Source of the DNA: Arctopsyche grandis
Taxonomy: Eukaryota > Arthropoda > Insecta > Trichoptera > Hydropsychidae
Direction: 5' to 3'
Assembly (NCBI RefSeq): GCF_051622035.1
Contig: NC_135367.1
Span: 28,350,001-28,414,000 of the forward strand
DNA length: 64,000 bases
Of this stretch, positions 49,120 to 60,692 are shown one piece after another. The position numbers and the translations under genes are program-made. Below the pieces are notes generated by a model that did not search any database, was not told the origin of the DNA, and saw only the letters and a list, made by a program, of their open reading frames with translations. The first letter of the stretch is position 1. Every line of letters begins with the position of its first letter.

Positions 49120-49837
49120 CAGGGCTTCCCAATTACTTTCATGTAGCGACCCTCTAAATCTGAAATAATTAATTCCCGGCCCCTAAAAAAATTTTTTTTC
49201 TAGTTAAAACATTTATTTGGCAGTAATTATTACAATTATAATACACATACATATTTATATTCAGCAGAAAATTATAGGAACTTGCTTAAAAACATTTTTT
49301 TTAAATAAAAACTATACACACATGAAACAATTTAATAACAAATCGATCATCGTTCAATGTCAGAATCTTCCAAAGTCTCCGTGGAAAGGCATGACTTTTG
49401 CTTATTTTTTAAATATAAGTAATGACGAAAATGCTGTTTGGCATAGGTACGTAGTCGCTAAAGGAATAAGAGTTACCAGGGCTTCTTTTCCAATAGCAGG
49501 ATATTCTTGCTGTCGCCTTAACCAAAATTGTGAAAACTTTTTTCATTAAATTCCACTTCAAGCAAATTATCTAATCTGATATCGATCAACTCTTCTTGGG
49601 CTCTCCACGTAATATATTAATATTTTAAGGACTTGGCAAATGGTGTTATTATCCAATTGCTTTCATCCTCATTCAAGTTTGGGAAATATTTCCTTAAATA
49701 TATACATTTCTTAAATATATAATATGGAAAAATATTCATAAATGAATATTTGTACTTTCTATTGAATATTTTCGCGGCCACCGCGAGAAATCCTACGGCC
49801 CCCCAGGGGGTCTCGACCCCCAATTTGGGAAGCACTG
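49120..49837 (-). mobile_element. decayed hAT transposon
   Basis: The ends CAGGGCTTCCCAATT (left) and CAGTGCTTCCCAAATT (right, reversed) are hAT-type terminal inverted repeats, followed by GACCC-rich subterminal sequence. The flanks TTTTAGAA and CTTTAAAA match at six of eight positions, fitting an aged 8-bp target duplication. At 718 bp it has lost most of its transposase gene. Confidence 0.8.
49395..49730 (-). pseudogene. hAT transposase C-terminal remnant
   Basis: On the minus strand, FPNLNEDESNWIITPFA and EELIDIRLDNLLEVEF occur in one frame. After a stop/frameshift near 49515 the next frame gives EYPAIGKEAL, LIPLATTYLC and AFSSL. This order, with the EYP...ALVTLIPLATTYLC...FSSL block, is the dimerisation-domain end of hAT transposases of the ZBED5/FAM200/SCAND3 type. 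The catalytic DDE part is missing. A stop follows FSSL closely. Non-functional. Confidence 0.75.
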
Positions 49838-50035
49838 CTTTAAAACAATAGGCGAGGGAAGAAACTTTTCAGTCATGGCTAAGCAATATTCTGAATATGA
49901 ATTACAGACTAAAGACCAGATACAAAGATAACCACACACTCCTGATTATCGTTAAACTTTAAATCGAAAAATAGTTTATAGAGCAATTTTTGAATTTTTC
50001 TTTCATTTTTTAATGTTTGCGTTCCCGTTTCAATT

Positions 50036-50322
50036 AATGGTTGGAGATCAAACAGCGTATATTTAAAGCCGTGTCATCATAAACCAACTGGTAACATGGT
50101 TGCTTACGAAGATATTTCCTCGAATAAACAATGACGTTTCAAACTTTTGCTTCGGTGAAATCTTAATTACGAATATTATTATTAAAAGATTTTTTCACAA
50201 TATTTTTTTCCAAAAATTCATACAACAAACCCTGAAAATTCCATCGTAATCGGTTCACTGGTTTAGGAGCCTATACGTGACAGACAGACACACCAACAGA
50301 CATTCAATTTTATATATGTATA
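50036..50322 (-). mobile_element. Helitron-like fragment, copy 2
   Basis: Reversed, it starts TATATAAAATTGAATGTC and runs through ATCGATTACGATGGAA-like sequence to TTTGATCTCCAACCAT. It is homologous to 60358-60662 over its whole length. The CTAG-type 3' terminus is not seen. Confidence 0.65.
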
Positions 50323-51387
50323 CATACATACAAACATGTAAGAAATAATTAAAAAAAATATATATTATTTCAAGTCCTTACAGCATTCTCAGTTCTCGTA
50401 AGTCAACCATATATGTTGCCTTGAGATAAATCCTGTCACGATTTAAATCAAAATAAAAAATAAAATACTATAATATACATATGTGCATGTATTAATAGAG
50501 ATTTATTTTTAAAACAATACAACTAACAGTCTGATTTAAAGTCCTGCACACATATATACACAGAACTACCCCATTTTGAATGTCCACCGACCGGTCGCGC
50601 AACATTCCGGTCGACGTTGCGTATGTAAAGCGACCCGATCCGACGAGGCAGGTTCGATATATCACGCGGCTTTTTGTCGACGTGTTTTCGGGTACCTTTT
50701 TCTATCGGAGTAGGCGTGAGGAGGGGTGGAAGAGAGAGACCGGGGGATGATTTATCGGGGTGGCAGCGGCCACCTGGCGCCCGTGTCGCGAGATGTCGTG
50801 ACCACAATAACGCGACCCTCGAATTAACGACCCACCGCACGTGACCACCCCTTCGCTACCCCTTCGTCACCGCTGCAATTGAGTAACGACACAGCCTCCA
50901 GATCCAGGTTGATTTTTACCCACATTTCCCTAGCGAGGTGGTGAGGTGTGACGTGTGACGTCACTAGCAGGATTTTCCAAGCTTGATGGTGGTAATTGGC
51001 GTTGGACGTACCTATATGTACATATGTACATACATATGTAGTCAATGTTGTATAGACTTCATTGGTCAGATAATAGGGTTGGAGCCAATAAAAGCAATAT
51101 CTTCTTATGTCCAAACATCCAAAATAGCGTTTTGTGTCTATATATGTATTGGTACGTACCTTGCTTACCAATGTTTTAACTTTTTGTTATATTAAATTAT
51201 TTAAAATATAATTAATTTATTATTAATATTAAATTAATTATATTTTAACGATATTTGAAAAAAATAGAGATAAGAAATCGAACACAACCTGTTTCTTTAT
51301 ATATAAAATAAAATAATATATAAAATAAAACTTTATTTTAACTCGTGTATCAAATCCTTTCCGAAACCACCCGATGAAATCGGGTTT
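50323..51387. other. no recognised gene; GC-rich patch
   Basis: Positions 50560-50990 are GC-rich with overlapping minus-strand frames of 105-115 codons, unrecognised. A fragment of repeat D lies at 51180-51310 (TATTTGAAAAAAATAGAG, ATCGAACACAACC). Confidence 0.45.
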
Positions 51388-51769
51388 GGTGCATCCGCTC
51401 TAAAATCGCCAGATTAACAGAACGGCAGCTTAAAACGTAATTTTCGTTTTCTCGAATGATAGATTGCACATCAGATGACGAGTAACCTTTCGATGTGCAC
51501 ATATGCAATTATTAAAATTGAGTTGGATCTTTCTGGCGAGTTTAATAGGGCAAGATTCGGAACTTATCGAATCTTCCCTTATTAAACTCGCCTGAAAGAT
51601 CCAACTCAATTTTAATAATTACCATTTTAATAATTGCATCTGTGCACATTGAAAGATTACCCGTCATCTGATGTGCAATCTATCATTCGAGAAGACGAGA
51701 ATTGCATTTAAAGCAGCCGTCCGTTTATCTGTCGTTCAATTTGTCTGGCAACTTTAGAGCGGATGCACC
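51388..51769. mobile_element. TIR/foldback MITE, copy 2 (almost complete palindrome)
   Basis: The left arm (51388-51562) and right arm (about 51569-51769) are inverted copies of each other nearly to the centre (GATTCGGAACTTATCGAATC). The ends are GGTGCATCCGCTCTAAA and TTTAGAGCGGATGCACC. Its right arm is homologous to the right halves of 41596-41965 and 57851-58221. Confidence 0.85.
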
Positions 51770-51819
51770 GCATCCGTTGAAATCAACGGGCCTAAAACTA
51801 GTAAATAAATACATATAGT

Positions 51820-51955
51820 GAAAAGGATGGTTTAAAGCCAATTTGATTAAACCCTTTCAACAGTGAAACCAAATAAATTGGCAAAATCTGATGGGAAACG
51901 ATCGACTTGGAGTCGCAAACATCTACATATGTAAGGCTGACCAGCTGGATTAATA
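51820..51955 (-). mobile_element. SINE family 1, internal fragment
   Basis: Contains ATAAATTGGCAAAATCTGAT, GGGAAACGATCGACTTGGAG and GACCAGCTGG. No head or tail. Confidence 0.7.
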
Positions 51956-52089
51956 ATAACCTATTTATTCCAGACGAAAGGGAGAATAGTGCAATTCCCA
52001 TCGTCCATATAACAATATATAGATAATAAATACAATAGTATAGAATAATTTTTCATAAATTTAAATAATTAAACATTTCATTTGGCCCA

Positions 52090-52176
52090 GTGTCCGGTCG
52101 GCCAAACATCCATCGGCCTATTGCCCGTTCGGCCAAGCGTCCGTCGGCCGAGTGACCGTCGGCCAATAATCCATCA
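52090..52176 (+). repeat. 15-bp minisatellite (CGGCCAAxxxTCCRT)
   Basis: Five successive units start with CGGCC at spacings of 15-16 bp, e.g. CGGCCAAACATCCAT and CGGCCAAGCGTCCGT. Diverged units of the same kind lie reversed at 58876-58957. Confidence 0.8.
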
Positions 52177-52904
52177 AGCAAATTTTCACATACTTACCCA
52201 TTCCAGAAAATTAGACCAAGGTCAATTTTCTCCAGGCCTCCTCCTCATAAACGTGTCGTCAAACACGACATTCCCGAGTGTACGATACGACAGTCCAACA
52301 TCAGAAATGGGCTAGGACGTCATTTAGTCAGCTCGCATCCGAGCAACCCCATCCTCCCCCGCATCCCATAACTACCCCGTATGTGAATCGGTGTATACAC
52401 GTGTGTCGGGCGTAACGTACGAGCGGGGCCCCCGTCACAGGTGTGCGATAACACCTGATTAATGACAGCCAAGATAACGGGGGCTCGAGCACATTCAGAC
52501 ACGTGTAATTGCCGCGGTATTTATTAACAGGCGGACATAAATTAGCGTGCGGCCCAACCTCGGCTGACAATCGGGCCAGGTATTACGACACCTTCAGGCG
52601 TTCTAATAGTCGCTCTAAATATAGCGTTTAGCTCGAGCGTGTCAAAAGTGTGTGATGCTGTTGCCCTCTCACTCGCACTCGTCTGTGTGCCGTAGCGTCT
52701 CGCTCGTACAGCGCGCTTTATTGTTTTGTCTGCTGCGGAAATGCGCCTTTGAGCTGTTTCTCTTGGTGGATATTTGACTTGAATACGACTGGTATACATA
52801 CAGACATGTTGACTGTATGAACAAGACTCTGTCGACTTGGATATCAATGCCTCTGAACCACTATCAAAGGTGTAAAATCTTCTGGCTCAAATGTATCAGA
52901 CTTA
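52177..52904. other. no recognised gene; GC-rich patch
   Basis: Positions 52300-52750 are GC-rich with chance-like frames on the minus strand. Confidence 0.4.
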
Positions 52905-53010
52905 ATATATGGTGGTTGCGTTTATGCTTAGCACCGAGAGGTTACCGGTTTTGATCCCGTGACAATCTTTAATAATGCTGGTCAGACTTCACACGAGTTT
53001 CATTGCTGAA
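52905..53010 (+). mobile_element. possible SINE head fragment
   Basis: A TTAGCACCGAGAGGTTACCG and TTTTGATCCCGTGA stretch followed by ATGCTGGTCAGACTT resembles the head-body junction of family 1. Weak. Confidence 0.4.
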
Positions 53011-53784
53011 TCATCAGGCTAAATAGAATTATTACTAGTTCAGCTCAAATTAAAGCTACCCAAATTTTATAATAATAGAAGTACCTTTACCAATAAATTG
53101 CCTGTTTCAAATTAATAAATGTACCGTCTTACATATTCACTTCAGAAATAAAAGTTTTATTTTGATATAGATTAATTTACAATTTGAGTATATGGTGGTG
53201 TTTGGCGTTGGTAGCCAATCCGTTTCTTTTCTCAATTGATGGATTATTTTTATCCACTTTTTTGTATTTGTCTATCCTTGGGAACTCTTAAATTAACGTG
53301 TAATGTATAGTTTCAACAAAAATATGTATAATATAAAATGAACGGTGTTTATATTAATTAAACTTTAATAATTGGTTACTAATATAATTGATTATTCGGT
53401 GCCACCATATTACATGTATTGGTAAAAGAAATGTTTTTAAATTTGTTTAAAAATATGTGGTGCCACCCCTGAAATTGTATGTAGAATGCATGCAGTCACC
53501 ATAACACTTAAAAACTGTCAAACTACGATGTTATTTGAATAATATGTTACTTACATGATTAATTTACTTATAAAAATGTATCTCATGTTGTTTATTTTGT
53601 TTTTTTAATGCATTGTGCAATTTTTAACGATGCAATTGCCCATCTTGCGAGTAAAATTAACAAAAAATCGGACATTCGTCGAGCACTAAGCATCAAACAC
53701 GACTACCGGACTAATTATTATGAAATGTCCACAGACCTTTTCCACTTAACAACAATACGACGCCTAAAGCCACTTATAAGTTGT

Positions 53785-53945
53785 AAACTCGATTTTTGCG
53801 AGAAACAGAACAGGGTTACCAATTTGTTGGATCCGTTTCAATGAAATCAGATAAATTGGCAAACTCTGATAGTAAAGAATTGACCTTAGTGTCACATATC
53901 CAATCCAGGGATTGAACCCAACACTACGCAATTGAAAGCTTTACA
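53785..53945 (-). mobile_element. SINE family 1, internal fragment
   Basis: Contains CAATGAAATCAGATAAATTG, GCAAACTCTGATAG and a B-box-like GGGATTGAACCC, in reverse order as in complete copies. The 3' part is missing. Confidence 0.7.
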
Positions 53946-56329
53946 AATTGCATTTATTTATTTACATAAATGTTTACAAATATCATTACTTGGAAATATT
54001 GTCTATGAGTGTGTCCACAAATTACTTATATATGTACCCGTTGTAAATGTACCAATGATATGTTCTCTACAGTCTACAGTATAGATGTAAATGAACCTTA
54101 ATATTATATACATATATGTACCTATAAATAGATATGTATATAACAGCAAAATAGTTAGTAGTTCATTCCTTATTCACAAACTAAAAAATTTCAGATATAT
54201 TAAAATTTATATTACAAGCAAGGGAAATTTAAACTTCTGAAATAATTTTTAATTGAAAACTGTTATGCATTATGGGAAAATGCTCCGTCTGCCAAAGTTT
54301 TCAACTCGGGTTTTGTATTATTATTAGACACAACGACAAAATTGGCCAAAGTTGCAAAATTAACAGTTTCACCATAGTCAAAGTTTACGTCGGCCACGTA
54401 GGATATCAAAAGTGCCAGAAAAATTCATAAAAATAAACCCAAAATGGAAATTTCCAACATGGCAAGCTCATCTCCGGATCACGTGGGTACCACCAGTACC
54501 TCTCTGGTCTAGGGAGCGTTACAAAAACCGCCAAATCATGGTCGGAAATTATCCGCATGATGTGCTGAAAATGCCCCTAAGCAAAGGACACGAATTATAC
54601 ACGGTCCTGACAATCAATCGGGGGTCGAACGCACGGTGTGAGAGGGATAAGGGGGTTGATTTCGAATAAACAATGGTAGGTTTAAGACACTTCATAAATT
54701 ATCCATGGTTTGTGGTTTGACGTGTGCATTGATGTCTTTTATCGTTGCTCGATTTTTCTATGGTTGATTTTGATTGAAAATTTAATGGAAAACGATGCGA
54801 TCCATACTTGGAGTGTTGGAATGTGTGATGGAAAATTTTCAACGTTTTAATTTTTATTTTTTATATATGTAATAAAAACAGAGTATAAAAAAAACTGCAG
54901 TAAAAAAATAAATGTATATAGAAATAACCTAATGTACTAAAATATAAAAAAAATAATTATCAAATAAAATAAAAAGGCAATTTAAACAACATTTTAACAA
55001 CAAATGTACGACAGTTTAATCTATAAATATATAAAATGTGTGGGAATTCATGATTAGGATTTCAATCAAAAAGATTTCAATTTTTGGGATTTCAATAAAA
55101 ATTATGATCCCGACTTAAAATAATGTAATCAAATAGAGGTTTGGGCCGCATAAATACGTATGTAATGATATAAATGCGTATGAAATGATATAAAATATCA
55201 CAAAAGTGAAAGTTAGAAGAGGTTAGTAAAAAGCGGACCTCGTACTATTTGAGTAATATCTCTAAATTTATTTCCAAGTAGCGGTGCAGGGGGTGCTCTT
55301 GTGTGTGGTGAATGTCTATATAATATTCATATTTAACTAATACGAAAGAGATTTCACCATAAGAAATAAATGGAAAGTACTTTTCGTTACCTTTTCGTAA
55401 AGTTCTAGCTGGTACAGTCGCGCTCATAGAAGTTAACACTGCAAGATTCTGAGAAAATTGCGTTTGTAGCCTGTCGAGAAGGGGCGTTAAATACGTAACG
55501 GTTTATTTTGAAAAACACAATATTATAACGCTTTAAAGTTTTCATTGAAGGGGAACAAAGCTGGACATCCATCACGCGCGATAAAATCGCTTTAGTCGCG
55601 CGCGCGCAAAAGGTTATGGCACAATTCGCATTTCGTTAGCATAAACTAACTATAATCAAGCGAATAATCACGCTGTAAAACCTGAGAGATTAAGGCCGCC
55701 GCAATAATCTCGAGCATATTTAAAATTCAAAACATAAGGCACCCCACCTCCCTCTACATATATATTATATATACAATTTACGCATGTTATATACGACAGG
55801 GGTACGAAAGCTTTTTTTTTAATATCCATATGAGTCTAAAGTAGCACTTACATAAATATACTTTAACATGTACATACATATATGCATGTATATTTAAATA
55901 AACGTAAAGTATTATTTAATTTATTAGTCATATTTAAAGCTATAACATAAAATATATTTCCATAATAAACATTAGACTATAGTTGGGAATAAACTTATCG
56001 CCAACCACAAGTAATATTATTGTTAATCCCGTACTAGAAATAGTATTAATGTTGTGCCCGTTGATATTTCAAAGTGTGGCTTTGGAAATTAATTGATTTA
56101 TTATTATAAGATAACGCTTGCCATACTACATATACATAATATTCGTTTCGATTCGACATACATATGTATGTACGTCACAGCCAAACCACTGCCAAAACGT
56201 ACATTCAAATACAATAATAAAAAAAAAATTATATATATATACTATTTGCTACCAATGTTTCCTCTTGGCAGAGAATTTACCGCCATATATTGAAAATTTA
56301 TGGCGGTAATTTTTTTATTAATTTTTCTA
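53946..56329. other. no recognised gene
   Basis: AT-rich sequence with one GC-richer frame at 54412-54669 (85 codons, unrecognised) and a short CG repeat at 55597-55606. Confidence 0.4.
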
Positions 56330-56500
56330 TTGGTGTTTTATATTATTTACATGTAGGTAGGTAGGTAGTTCTTAATTTTTTTCATATTTAACAATTGAAT
56401 ATAAATATTAAATTAAATATAATTTAAAGGTATTTGAAAAAATATTCGAGCGCGTGTGGATCGAACCGACACATTTCTTTTAATTTTTTTTTATTTAATA
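56330..56500 (-). repeat. dispersed repeat D, copy 2
   Basis: The reverse complement is collinear with 26290-26440, including GTGTCGGTTCGATCCACACG in place of the B-box-like block. It carries GTAG units at 56355-56368. Confidence 0.6.
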
Positions 56501-56569
56501 ACTTAATATGCCAACACCCATGCGACGATATTTCATCAGGTACTACACTAGCTATTTATATAATAACCA

Positions 56570-57045
56570 GCATCGTTGTATAGTGGTGAGTATTGTATTA
56601 TTTCACGAAAGGTGTCACGGGTCCGATTCCCACTAGAGTCTCGTTGTTGGCCAGACCTTGGTTTGTCGAGGTCGATCGTTTCTAATCAGAATTTGCCAAT
56701 TGTTCTGATTTTCATTGAAACGGTTCCTGGAAAATTGACTTTTCTTATCCAATTTTCTATTGCAAACCTCGAGTCATTGTTATATCTCAGGTTTCGCCAG
56801 AATTTTTTCCATATATGTCTCTGTGGATGATTATTGAATGTAAAAATTCGTATTGTTACATGAAAAATGTTATTTATCATATTGTTTACGATGTTTGTAA
56901 TGTCTGACCATAGATGGCAGGCGTTGTTTCAATTTACATGTACAATTTCTCGAGTCTTGATCTGTTTAGCACACTCGCCACTTTGGAGCAAAATGTTAGG
57001 CGAGAGTGCATGATTATATGAAATAAAATAAAAATAAAATAAAAT
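56570..57045 (+). mobile_element. SINE family 1 body with a LINE-B type tail
   Basis: The head is a tRNA-like TAGTGGTGAGTATTG with B box CGGGTCCGATTCCC. The body is TTGCCAATTGTTCTGATTTT up to GTCTCTGTGGATGATTATTG, as in family 1. The 3' end is instead the LINE-B hairpin: GCACACTCGCC (56969-56979) / GGCGAGAGTGC (56999-57009) around ACTTTGGAGCAAAATGTTA, plus an AATAAAATAAAAATAAAAT tail. The partner LINE is therefore in the window (45127-45490). Confidence 0.8.
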
Positions 57046-57850
57046 CCCCTCAATATTATTTTAACATGTGTATATTCAATGGAATTTTTTTTATATACAT
57101 ATATTTATCAGTTTCGGACAACCATTGGCTCGCTTGCTACAACCCGAAGAGAGGTCTCCGTAGATTTTTCCATGGAACCCCTTCTCAGTACCTACCCTCG
57201 ATTTTTCGACGCTGCTAACGATTTGTTCGGCGGATATTCGCGCGGCTAACGACCGGGCGCCGTTACGTTGCCGTTATGTTACGGCTCGGCCGTTATAAAA
57301 TAATAATAACGGCCGTTAAGGCGCTAAAAGCCGACGCCTCTTCTCACACCACAACCACCACTGTTCCTCACTCCCTTACACACCTACACATACCCCTCAA
57401 ATCGCCAACCGGGCATTGCGGATTCGTATCTGAGGCTTTTATTGCAAAGTCGAGTGTTGCTCTCCTCTCCTCGACCTGGGCCCTCGCAATTATTAAATAA
57501 AAAAAGCCGAAGAGAGGCTGTGGGGGATGGGAGAAGGGGGGGGGGGTTCAGGAGTTTTATATGTGTGCGGAATTGCGTTTGTTCCGAAACAAAGTTTGTA
57601 AGCGCGGTTTAGTCGTTGACCCAAATACGTACAAATTACCGAGGCATCCCTGCCTTCCCCTATGCCCACTTCCCACATTCTGAATACATTCAACTGTTTC
57701 ACCACACTTCACATATTGTACAATGTGTAATTGTGAAATTATATTTTGATTGATTAACTTATTTGATGCTGTGTGTGTAACGATTTTGAATGCAGATTGG
57801 AATTTTCCGGTGTGGAATTTATCAAAAGTATAGCAAAAGTCTACCGATGC
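57046..57850. other. no recognised gene; GC-rich patch
   Basis: Positions 57120-57480 are CpG-rich (GGCCGTTA-type inverted motifs at 57260-57320). A G run of 11 lies at 57536-57546. No recognisable frame. Confidence 0.4.
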
Positions 57851-58221
57851 GGTGCAAGCGATCGAAAAGCGCCAGACAGACTGAACCACAGATTAACGAC
57901 ACGTGTACCTTATGCGTGCGCACTGCTCGCACTTACACTAAGCGAAATCTACCCGAAGTCCCGACATACCTACCCTGTATACGTTCTGTGCTTCTGATAC
58001 TTTAGTTCCGAATTTTTCCTTATTAAATTATTAAAAACTCGCCAGAAAGATCCAACTCAATTTTAATAATTACCATTTTAATAATTGCATCTGTGCACAT
58101 CGAAAGGTTACTCGTCATCTGATGTGCAATTTTTCATTCGTGAAGTCGAGAACTGCGTTTAAAGCAGCCATCCAGTTAATCTGTGGTTCAATCTGTCTGG
58201 CGCTTTTCGATCGTTTGCACC
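57851..58221. mobile_element. TIR/foldback MITE, copy 3
   Basis: 371 bp, collinear with 41596-41965 over its full length with few differences; ends GGTGCAAGCGATCGAAAAGC and CGTTTGCACC. No coding capacity. Confidence 0.88.
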
Positions 58222-58300
58222 AAACTCCTCACATATGTACATATGTACATATTATATGAACAAAATTTTAAATTTCATTTTACATATGTAGATATACATA

Positions 58301-58735
58301 CATATATCAGGAAGGCTTGATAGGAAGACCCCCAATGCGCCTTCCTGGACAATTAATTAGAAACAATGCAGCATTTTATTATTATATAAATGACTGTATT
58401 TCAAGAAGCTGAAGAACACGAAATAAAATTTAATTAATTAATTAATTAAATAGTTAATCCATTGAGACATCTATGGATTTACATTTGTATATAATTTTTA
58501 CAAATTGTACATACAATAAATACAGAAGATTTGTGACAACAGGAAAGATGATTTTTTGCCAAACTCTAGGAACTGTTTCAACAATGATCAGATAAAAGTG
58601 GAAAACTATGATAAGAAAGGATCGGTTTGGAGTCTCAAATACCCCTAAATCTAACCAGCAGTATAGCGGATTGAACTCACTGATCACTTGGTGCTAAACA
58701 TACACGCTACCATTGAGCCATACTGCTGGCTAAAT
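58301..58735 (-). mobile_element. SINE family 1, full-length copy
   Basis: Head near 58732: AGCCAGCAGTATGGCTCAAT (A box TGGCTCAATGG) and B box GAGTTCAATCC. The body is collinear with 59265-59490. The 3' hairpin at 58307-58348 keeps TCAGGAAGGC / GCCTTCCTGG with a diverged loop. Confidence 0.85.
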
Positions 58736-58875
58736 ATGTAATTAAACTTAATATGTATTAAGAAAAAAATCCGAAATAAAGGGTTATTGTTTGATTTTTA
58801 AATTAAAACTTCATTGATGACGAATGAATCAAAAAATTGTTACGGGATTGGTGTAACGGAATCGTATAGTTTGGT

Positions 58876-58957
58876 TTGGGACTATTGACCGAATGAACAC
58901 TTGGCCAGTGAACATTAGGCTGACAAACGCTTGACCAAACCGACACTTGGACGACAA
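58876..58957 (-). repeat. diverged 15-bp minisatellite
   Basis: Reversed, units such as GGTCAAGCGTTTGTC and GGCCAAGTGTTCATT repeat about every 15 bp, equivalent to the tract at 52090-52176. Confidence 0.65.
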
Positions 58958-59051
58958 ATTTCAACTAATGTTGTGCCCGTTTATATCTTCGGAAATGATA
59001 CAAATTGATACACAAATTAAAATAAAATATTTTATATATAAATATAGTGTA

Positions 59052-59209
59052 AGGGCCGGGCCGCACCGTGCAACTTTGACACGAAAAAATGTATGGAAAT
59101 GTGTGCGACAAACAAGTTGACGGGTGCGGCATGTCCCATCTACCTGCATGCATTGGTCTGGTCGCCCTCAACCAAGTTGTTCGCGAGTTGAGCGGTGCGG
59201 CCCGGCCCT
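59052..59209. mobile_element. 158-bp TIR MITE
   Basis: The ends are AGGGCCGGGCCGCACCGTGC and, reversed, AGGGCCGGGCCGCACCGCTC. Both continue with CAACT, giving inverted repeats of about 25 bp with two mismatches. GC-rich ends in AT-rich flanks. No clear target duplication. No coding capacity. Confidence 0.85.
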
Positions 59210-59264
59210 AAGGTTATTTATATGTAAGGAAATAAGGCGCGCGCGCGAATTAATCGTAAAAAGT

Positions 59265-59490
59265 CATAAAATAAATACAGAAGATTTGTGACAATAGAAA
59301 AGATGATTTTTTTTGTCTATTTTGAGGAACCGTTGCAACAATGATCAGATAAAATTGGTAAACTCTGATAGAGAAACGATCGATTTGGAGTCACAAAGCC
59401 CTCGAATTTAACCAGCAGTTTTGGCGGATCGAACCAGTGATCGAATGGTGCTAAACATATACGCTACCATTAAGCCAAACTGCTGGCTAA
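59265..59490 (-). mobile_element. SINE family 1, copy lacking its 3' half
   Basis: Collinear with 58501-58735, from the head (AGCCAGCAGTTTGGCTTAAT) to ACAGAAGATTTGTGACAA. The hairpin tail is missing. Confidence 0.8.
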
Positions 59491-60357
59491 ATAGAAGTTT
59501 TATTTTGTTATTGTATTCGTATGTACGTTTTGGTAGTGATTTAGCTGTGACGTAAATACATACATATGTATGTATGTGAAGTCGAAATAACTATTATACC
59601 TATAGTACCGTTTTTGTATTTATTATTATATATTACATATAACTAATATGTTAATTCTTATTTGATGAAGCCCTATATCTGCAGGTCTAAAACAACACAT
59701 ATGACAAAAAGTAACAAGTGTAGCAACAAGCTCGCCATATATGTACACTTGAAACAATTTCCACGAAGAGAGACAGGGTTAAGGCAACGTGAAATCACAC
59801 CAAATATGAGCTGCAAAAAAATCTGAAAATCCGTGTTGCGAGTTTGCACGTGGGGATTCGCTCCTGCCGCGTAAACTCTCGCATTAACGATCCATAAAAA
59901 AAATCGTCCTGGATCGCACGCGTGATCCTCGCAGACTCTCAGGATGTGGGTGGGTAGGAAAAACCCCACAGGCAACGTCGTCGTAAATATGCGCTCGTGC
60001 CATCGTACACCACCAAAGTTTATGGCTTCATAAAAAAAGCTAGCGAGCTTCAAAACGACATGGCGGATTTTCGGCACGTGTCATATCCGCACCGCGCCTA
60101 ATATGGATTTATTGAATACGAATAATCCCGTTCAATATCATGTTAAAATGTTCGAAAATCAATGGCCTGCTGATTGAGCTCTCATTTGTGGAAAAACTTT
60201 GTTCTTAACAATTGTACTGAATCTATAGATATTGGGGGAGCTGAAGGGGATCGAAGTAAATATAGGGGAAGTCACCCTTCAGTTTGCCTAAATGTTGTTT
60301 ATTCTGCTGATGAACGAAATAATAAACTGTGCAATTAGTCTTAACTCTGTCTATGTA
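59491..60357. other. no recognised gene
   Basis: A 134-codon minus-strand frame at 59673-60077 is in GC-richer DNA but shows no known domain. Confidence 0.4.
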
Positions 60358-60662
60358 TATATGTATATGTATATGTATATAAAATTGAATGTCTGTCTGT
60401 CTCGTATAGTCTTCTAAGCCACTCAATCGATTACGATGGAACTTTCAGGATTTGTTATATGCATGTCCGGGAAGCTTACTGTGAAAAAAAAACGGGAAAA
60501 TCCTGTTGATAATAATATTCGTAATTACGATTTTACCGACGCGAAAGTTTGAAGCAGAATTGTGTAGTCGAGGAAATGTGTTCGTTGGTAACCACGTTAC
60601 CAATTGGTTTATGATGACACGGCTTTGAAGATACGTTATTTGATCTCCAACCATAGTGGCAC
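60358..60662 (+). mobile_element. Helitron-like fragment, copy 3
   Basis: Starts TATATAAAATTGAATGTC and TGTCTGTCTCG; continues ATCGATTACGATGGAACTTT, shared with 24814-25109, and to its end with 50036-50322. It closes at GATCTCCAACCAT without the CTAG terminus. Confidence 0.65.
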
Positions 60663-60692
60663 TTGGTCTAAATTTAATTTTAAATAAATAAA

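Noticed and set aside
49217..49549. A 110-codon plus-strand frame inside the hAT remnant
   Set aside because: The minus strand of the same interval carries recognisable transposase blocks; the plus frame is a shadow.
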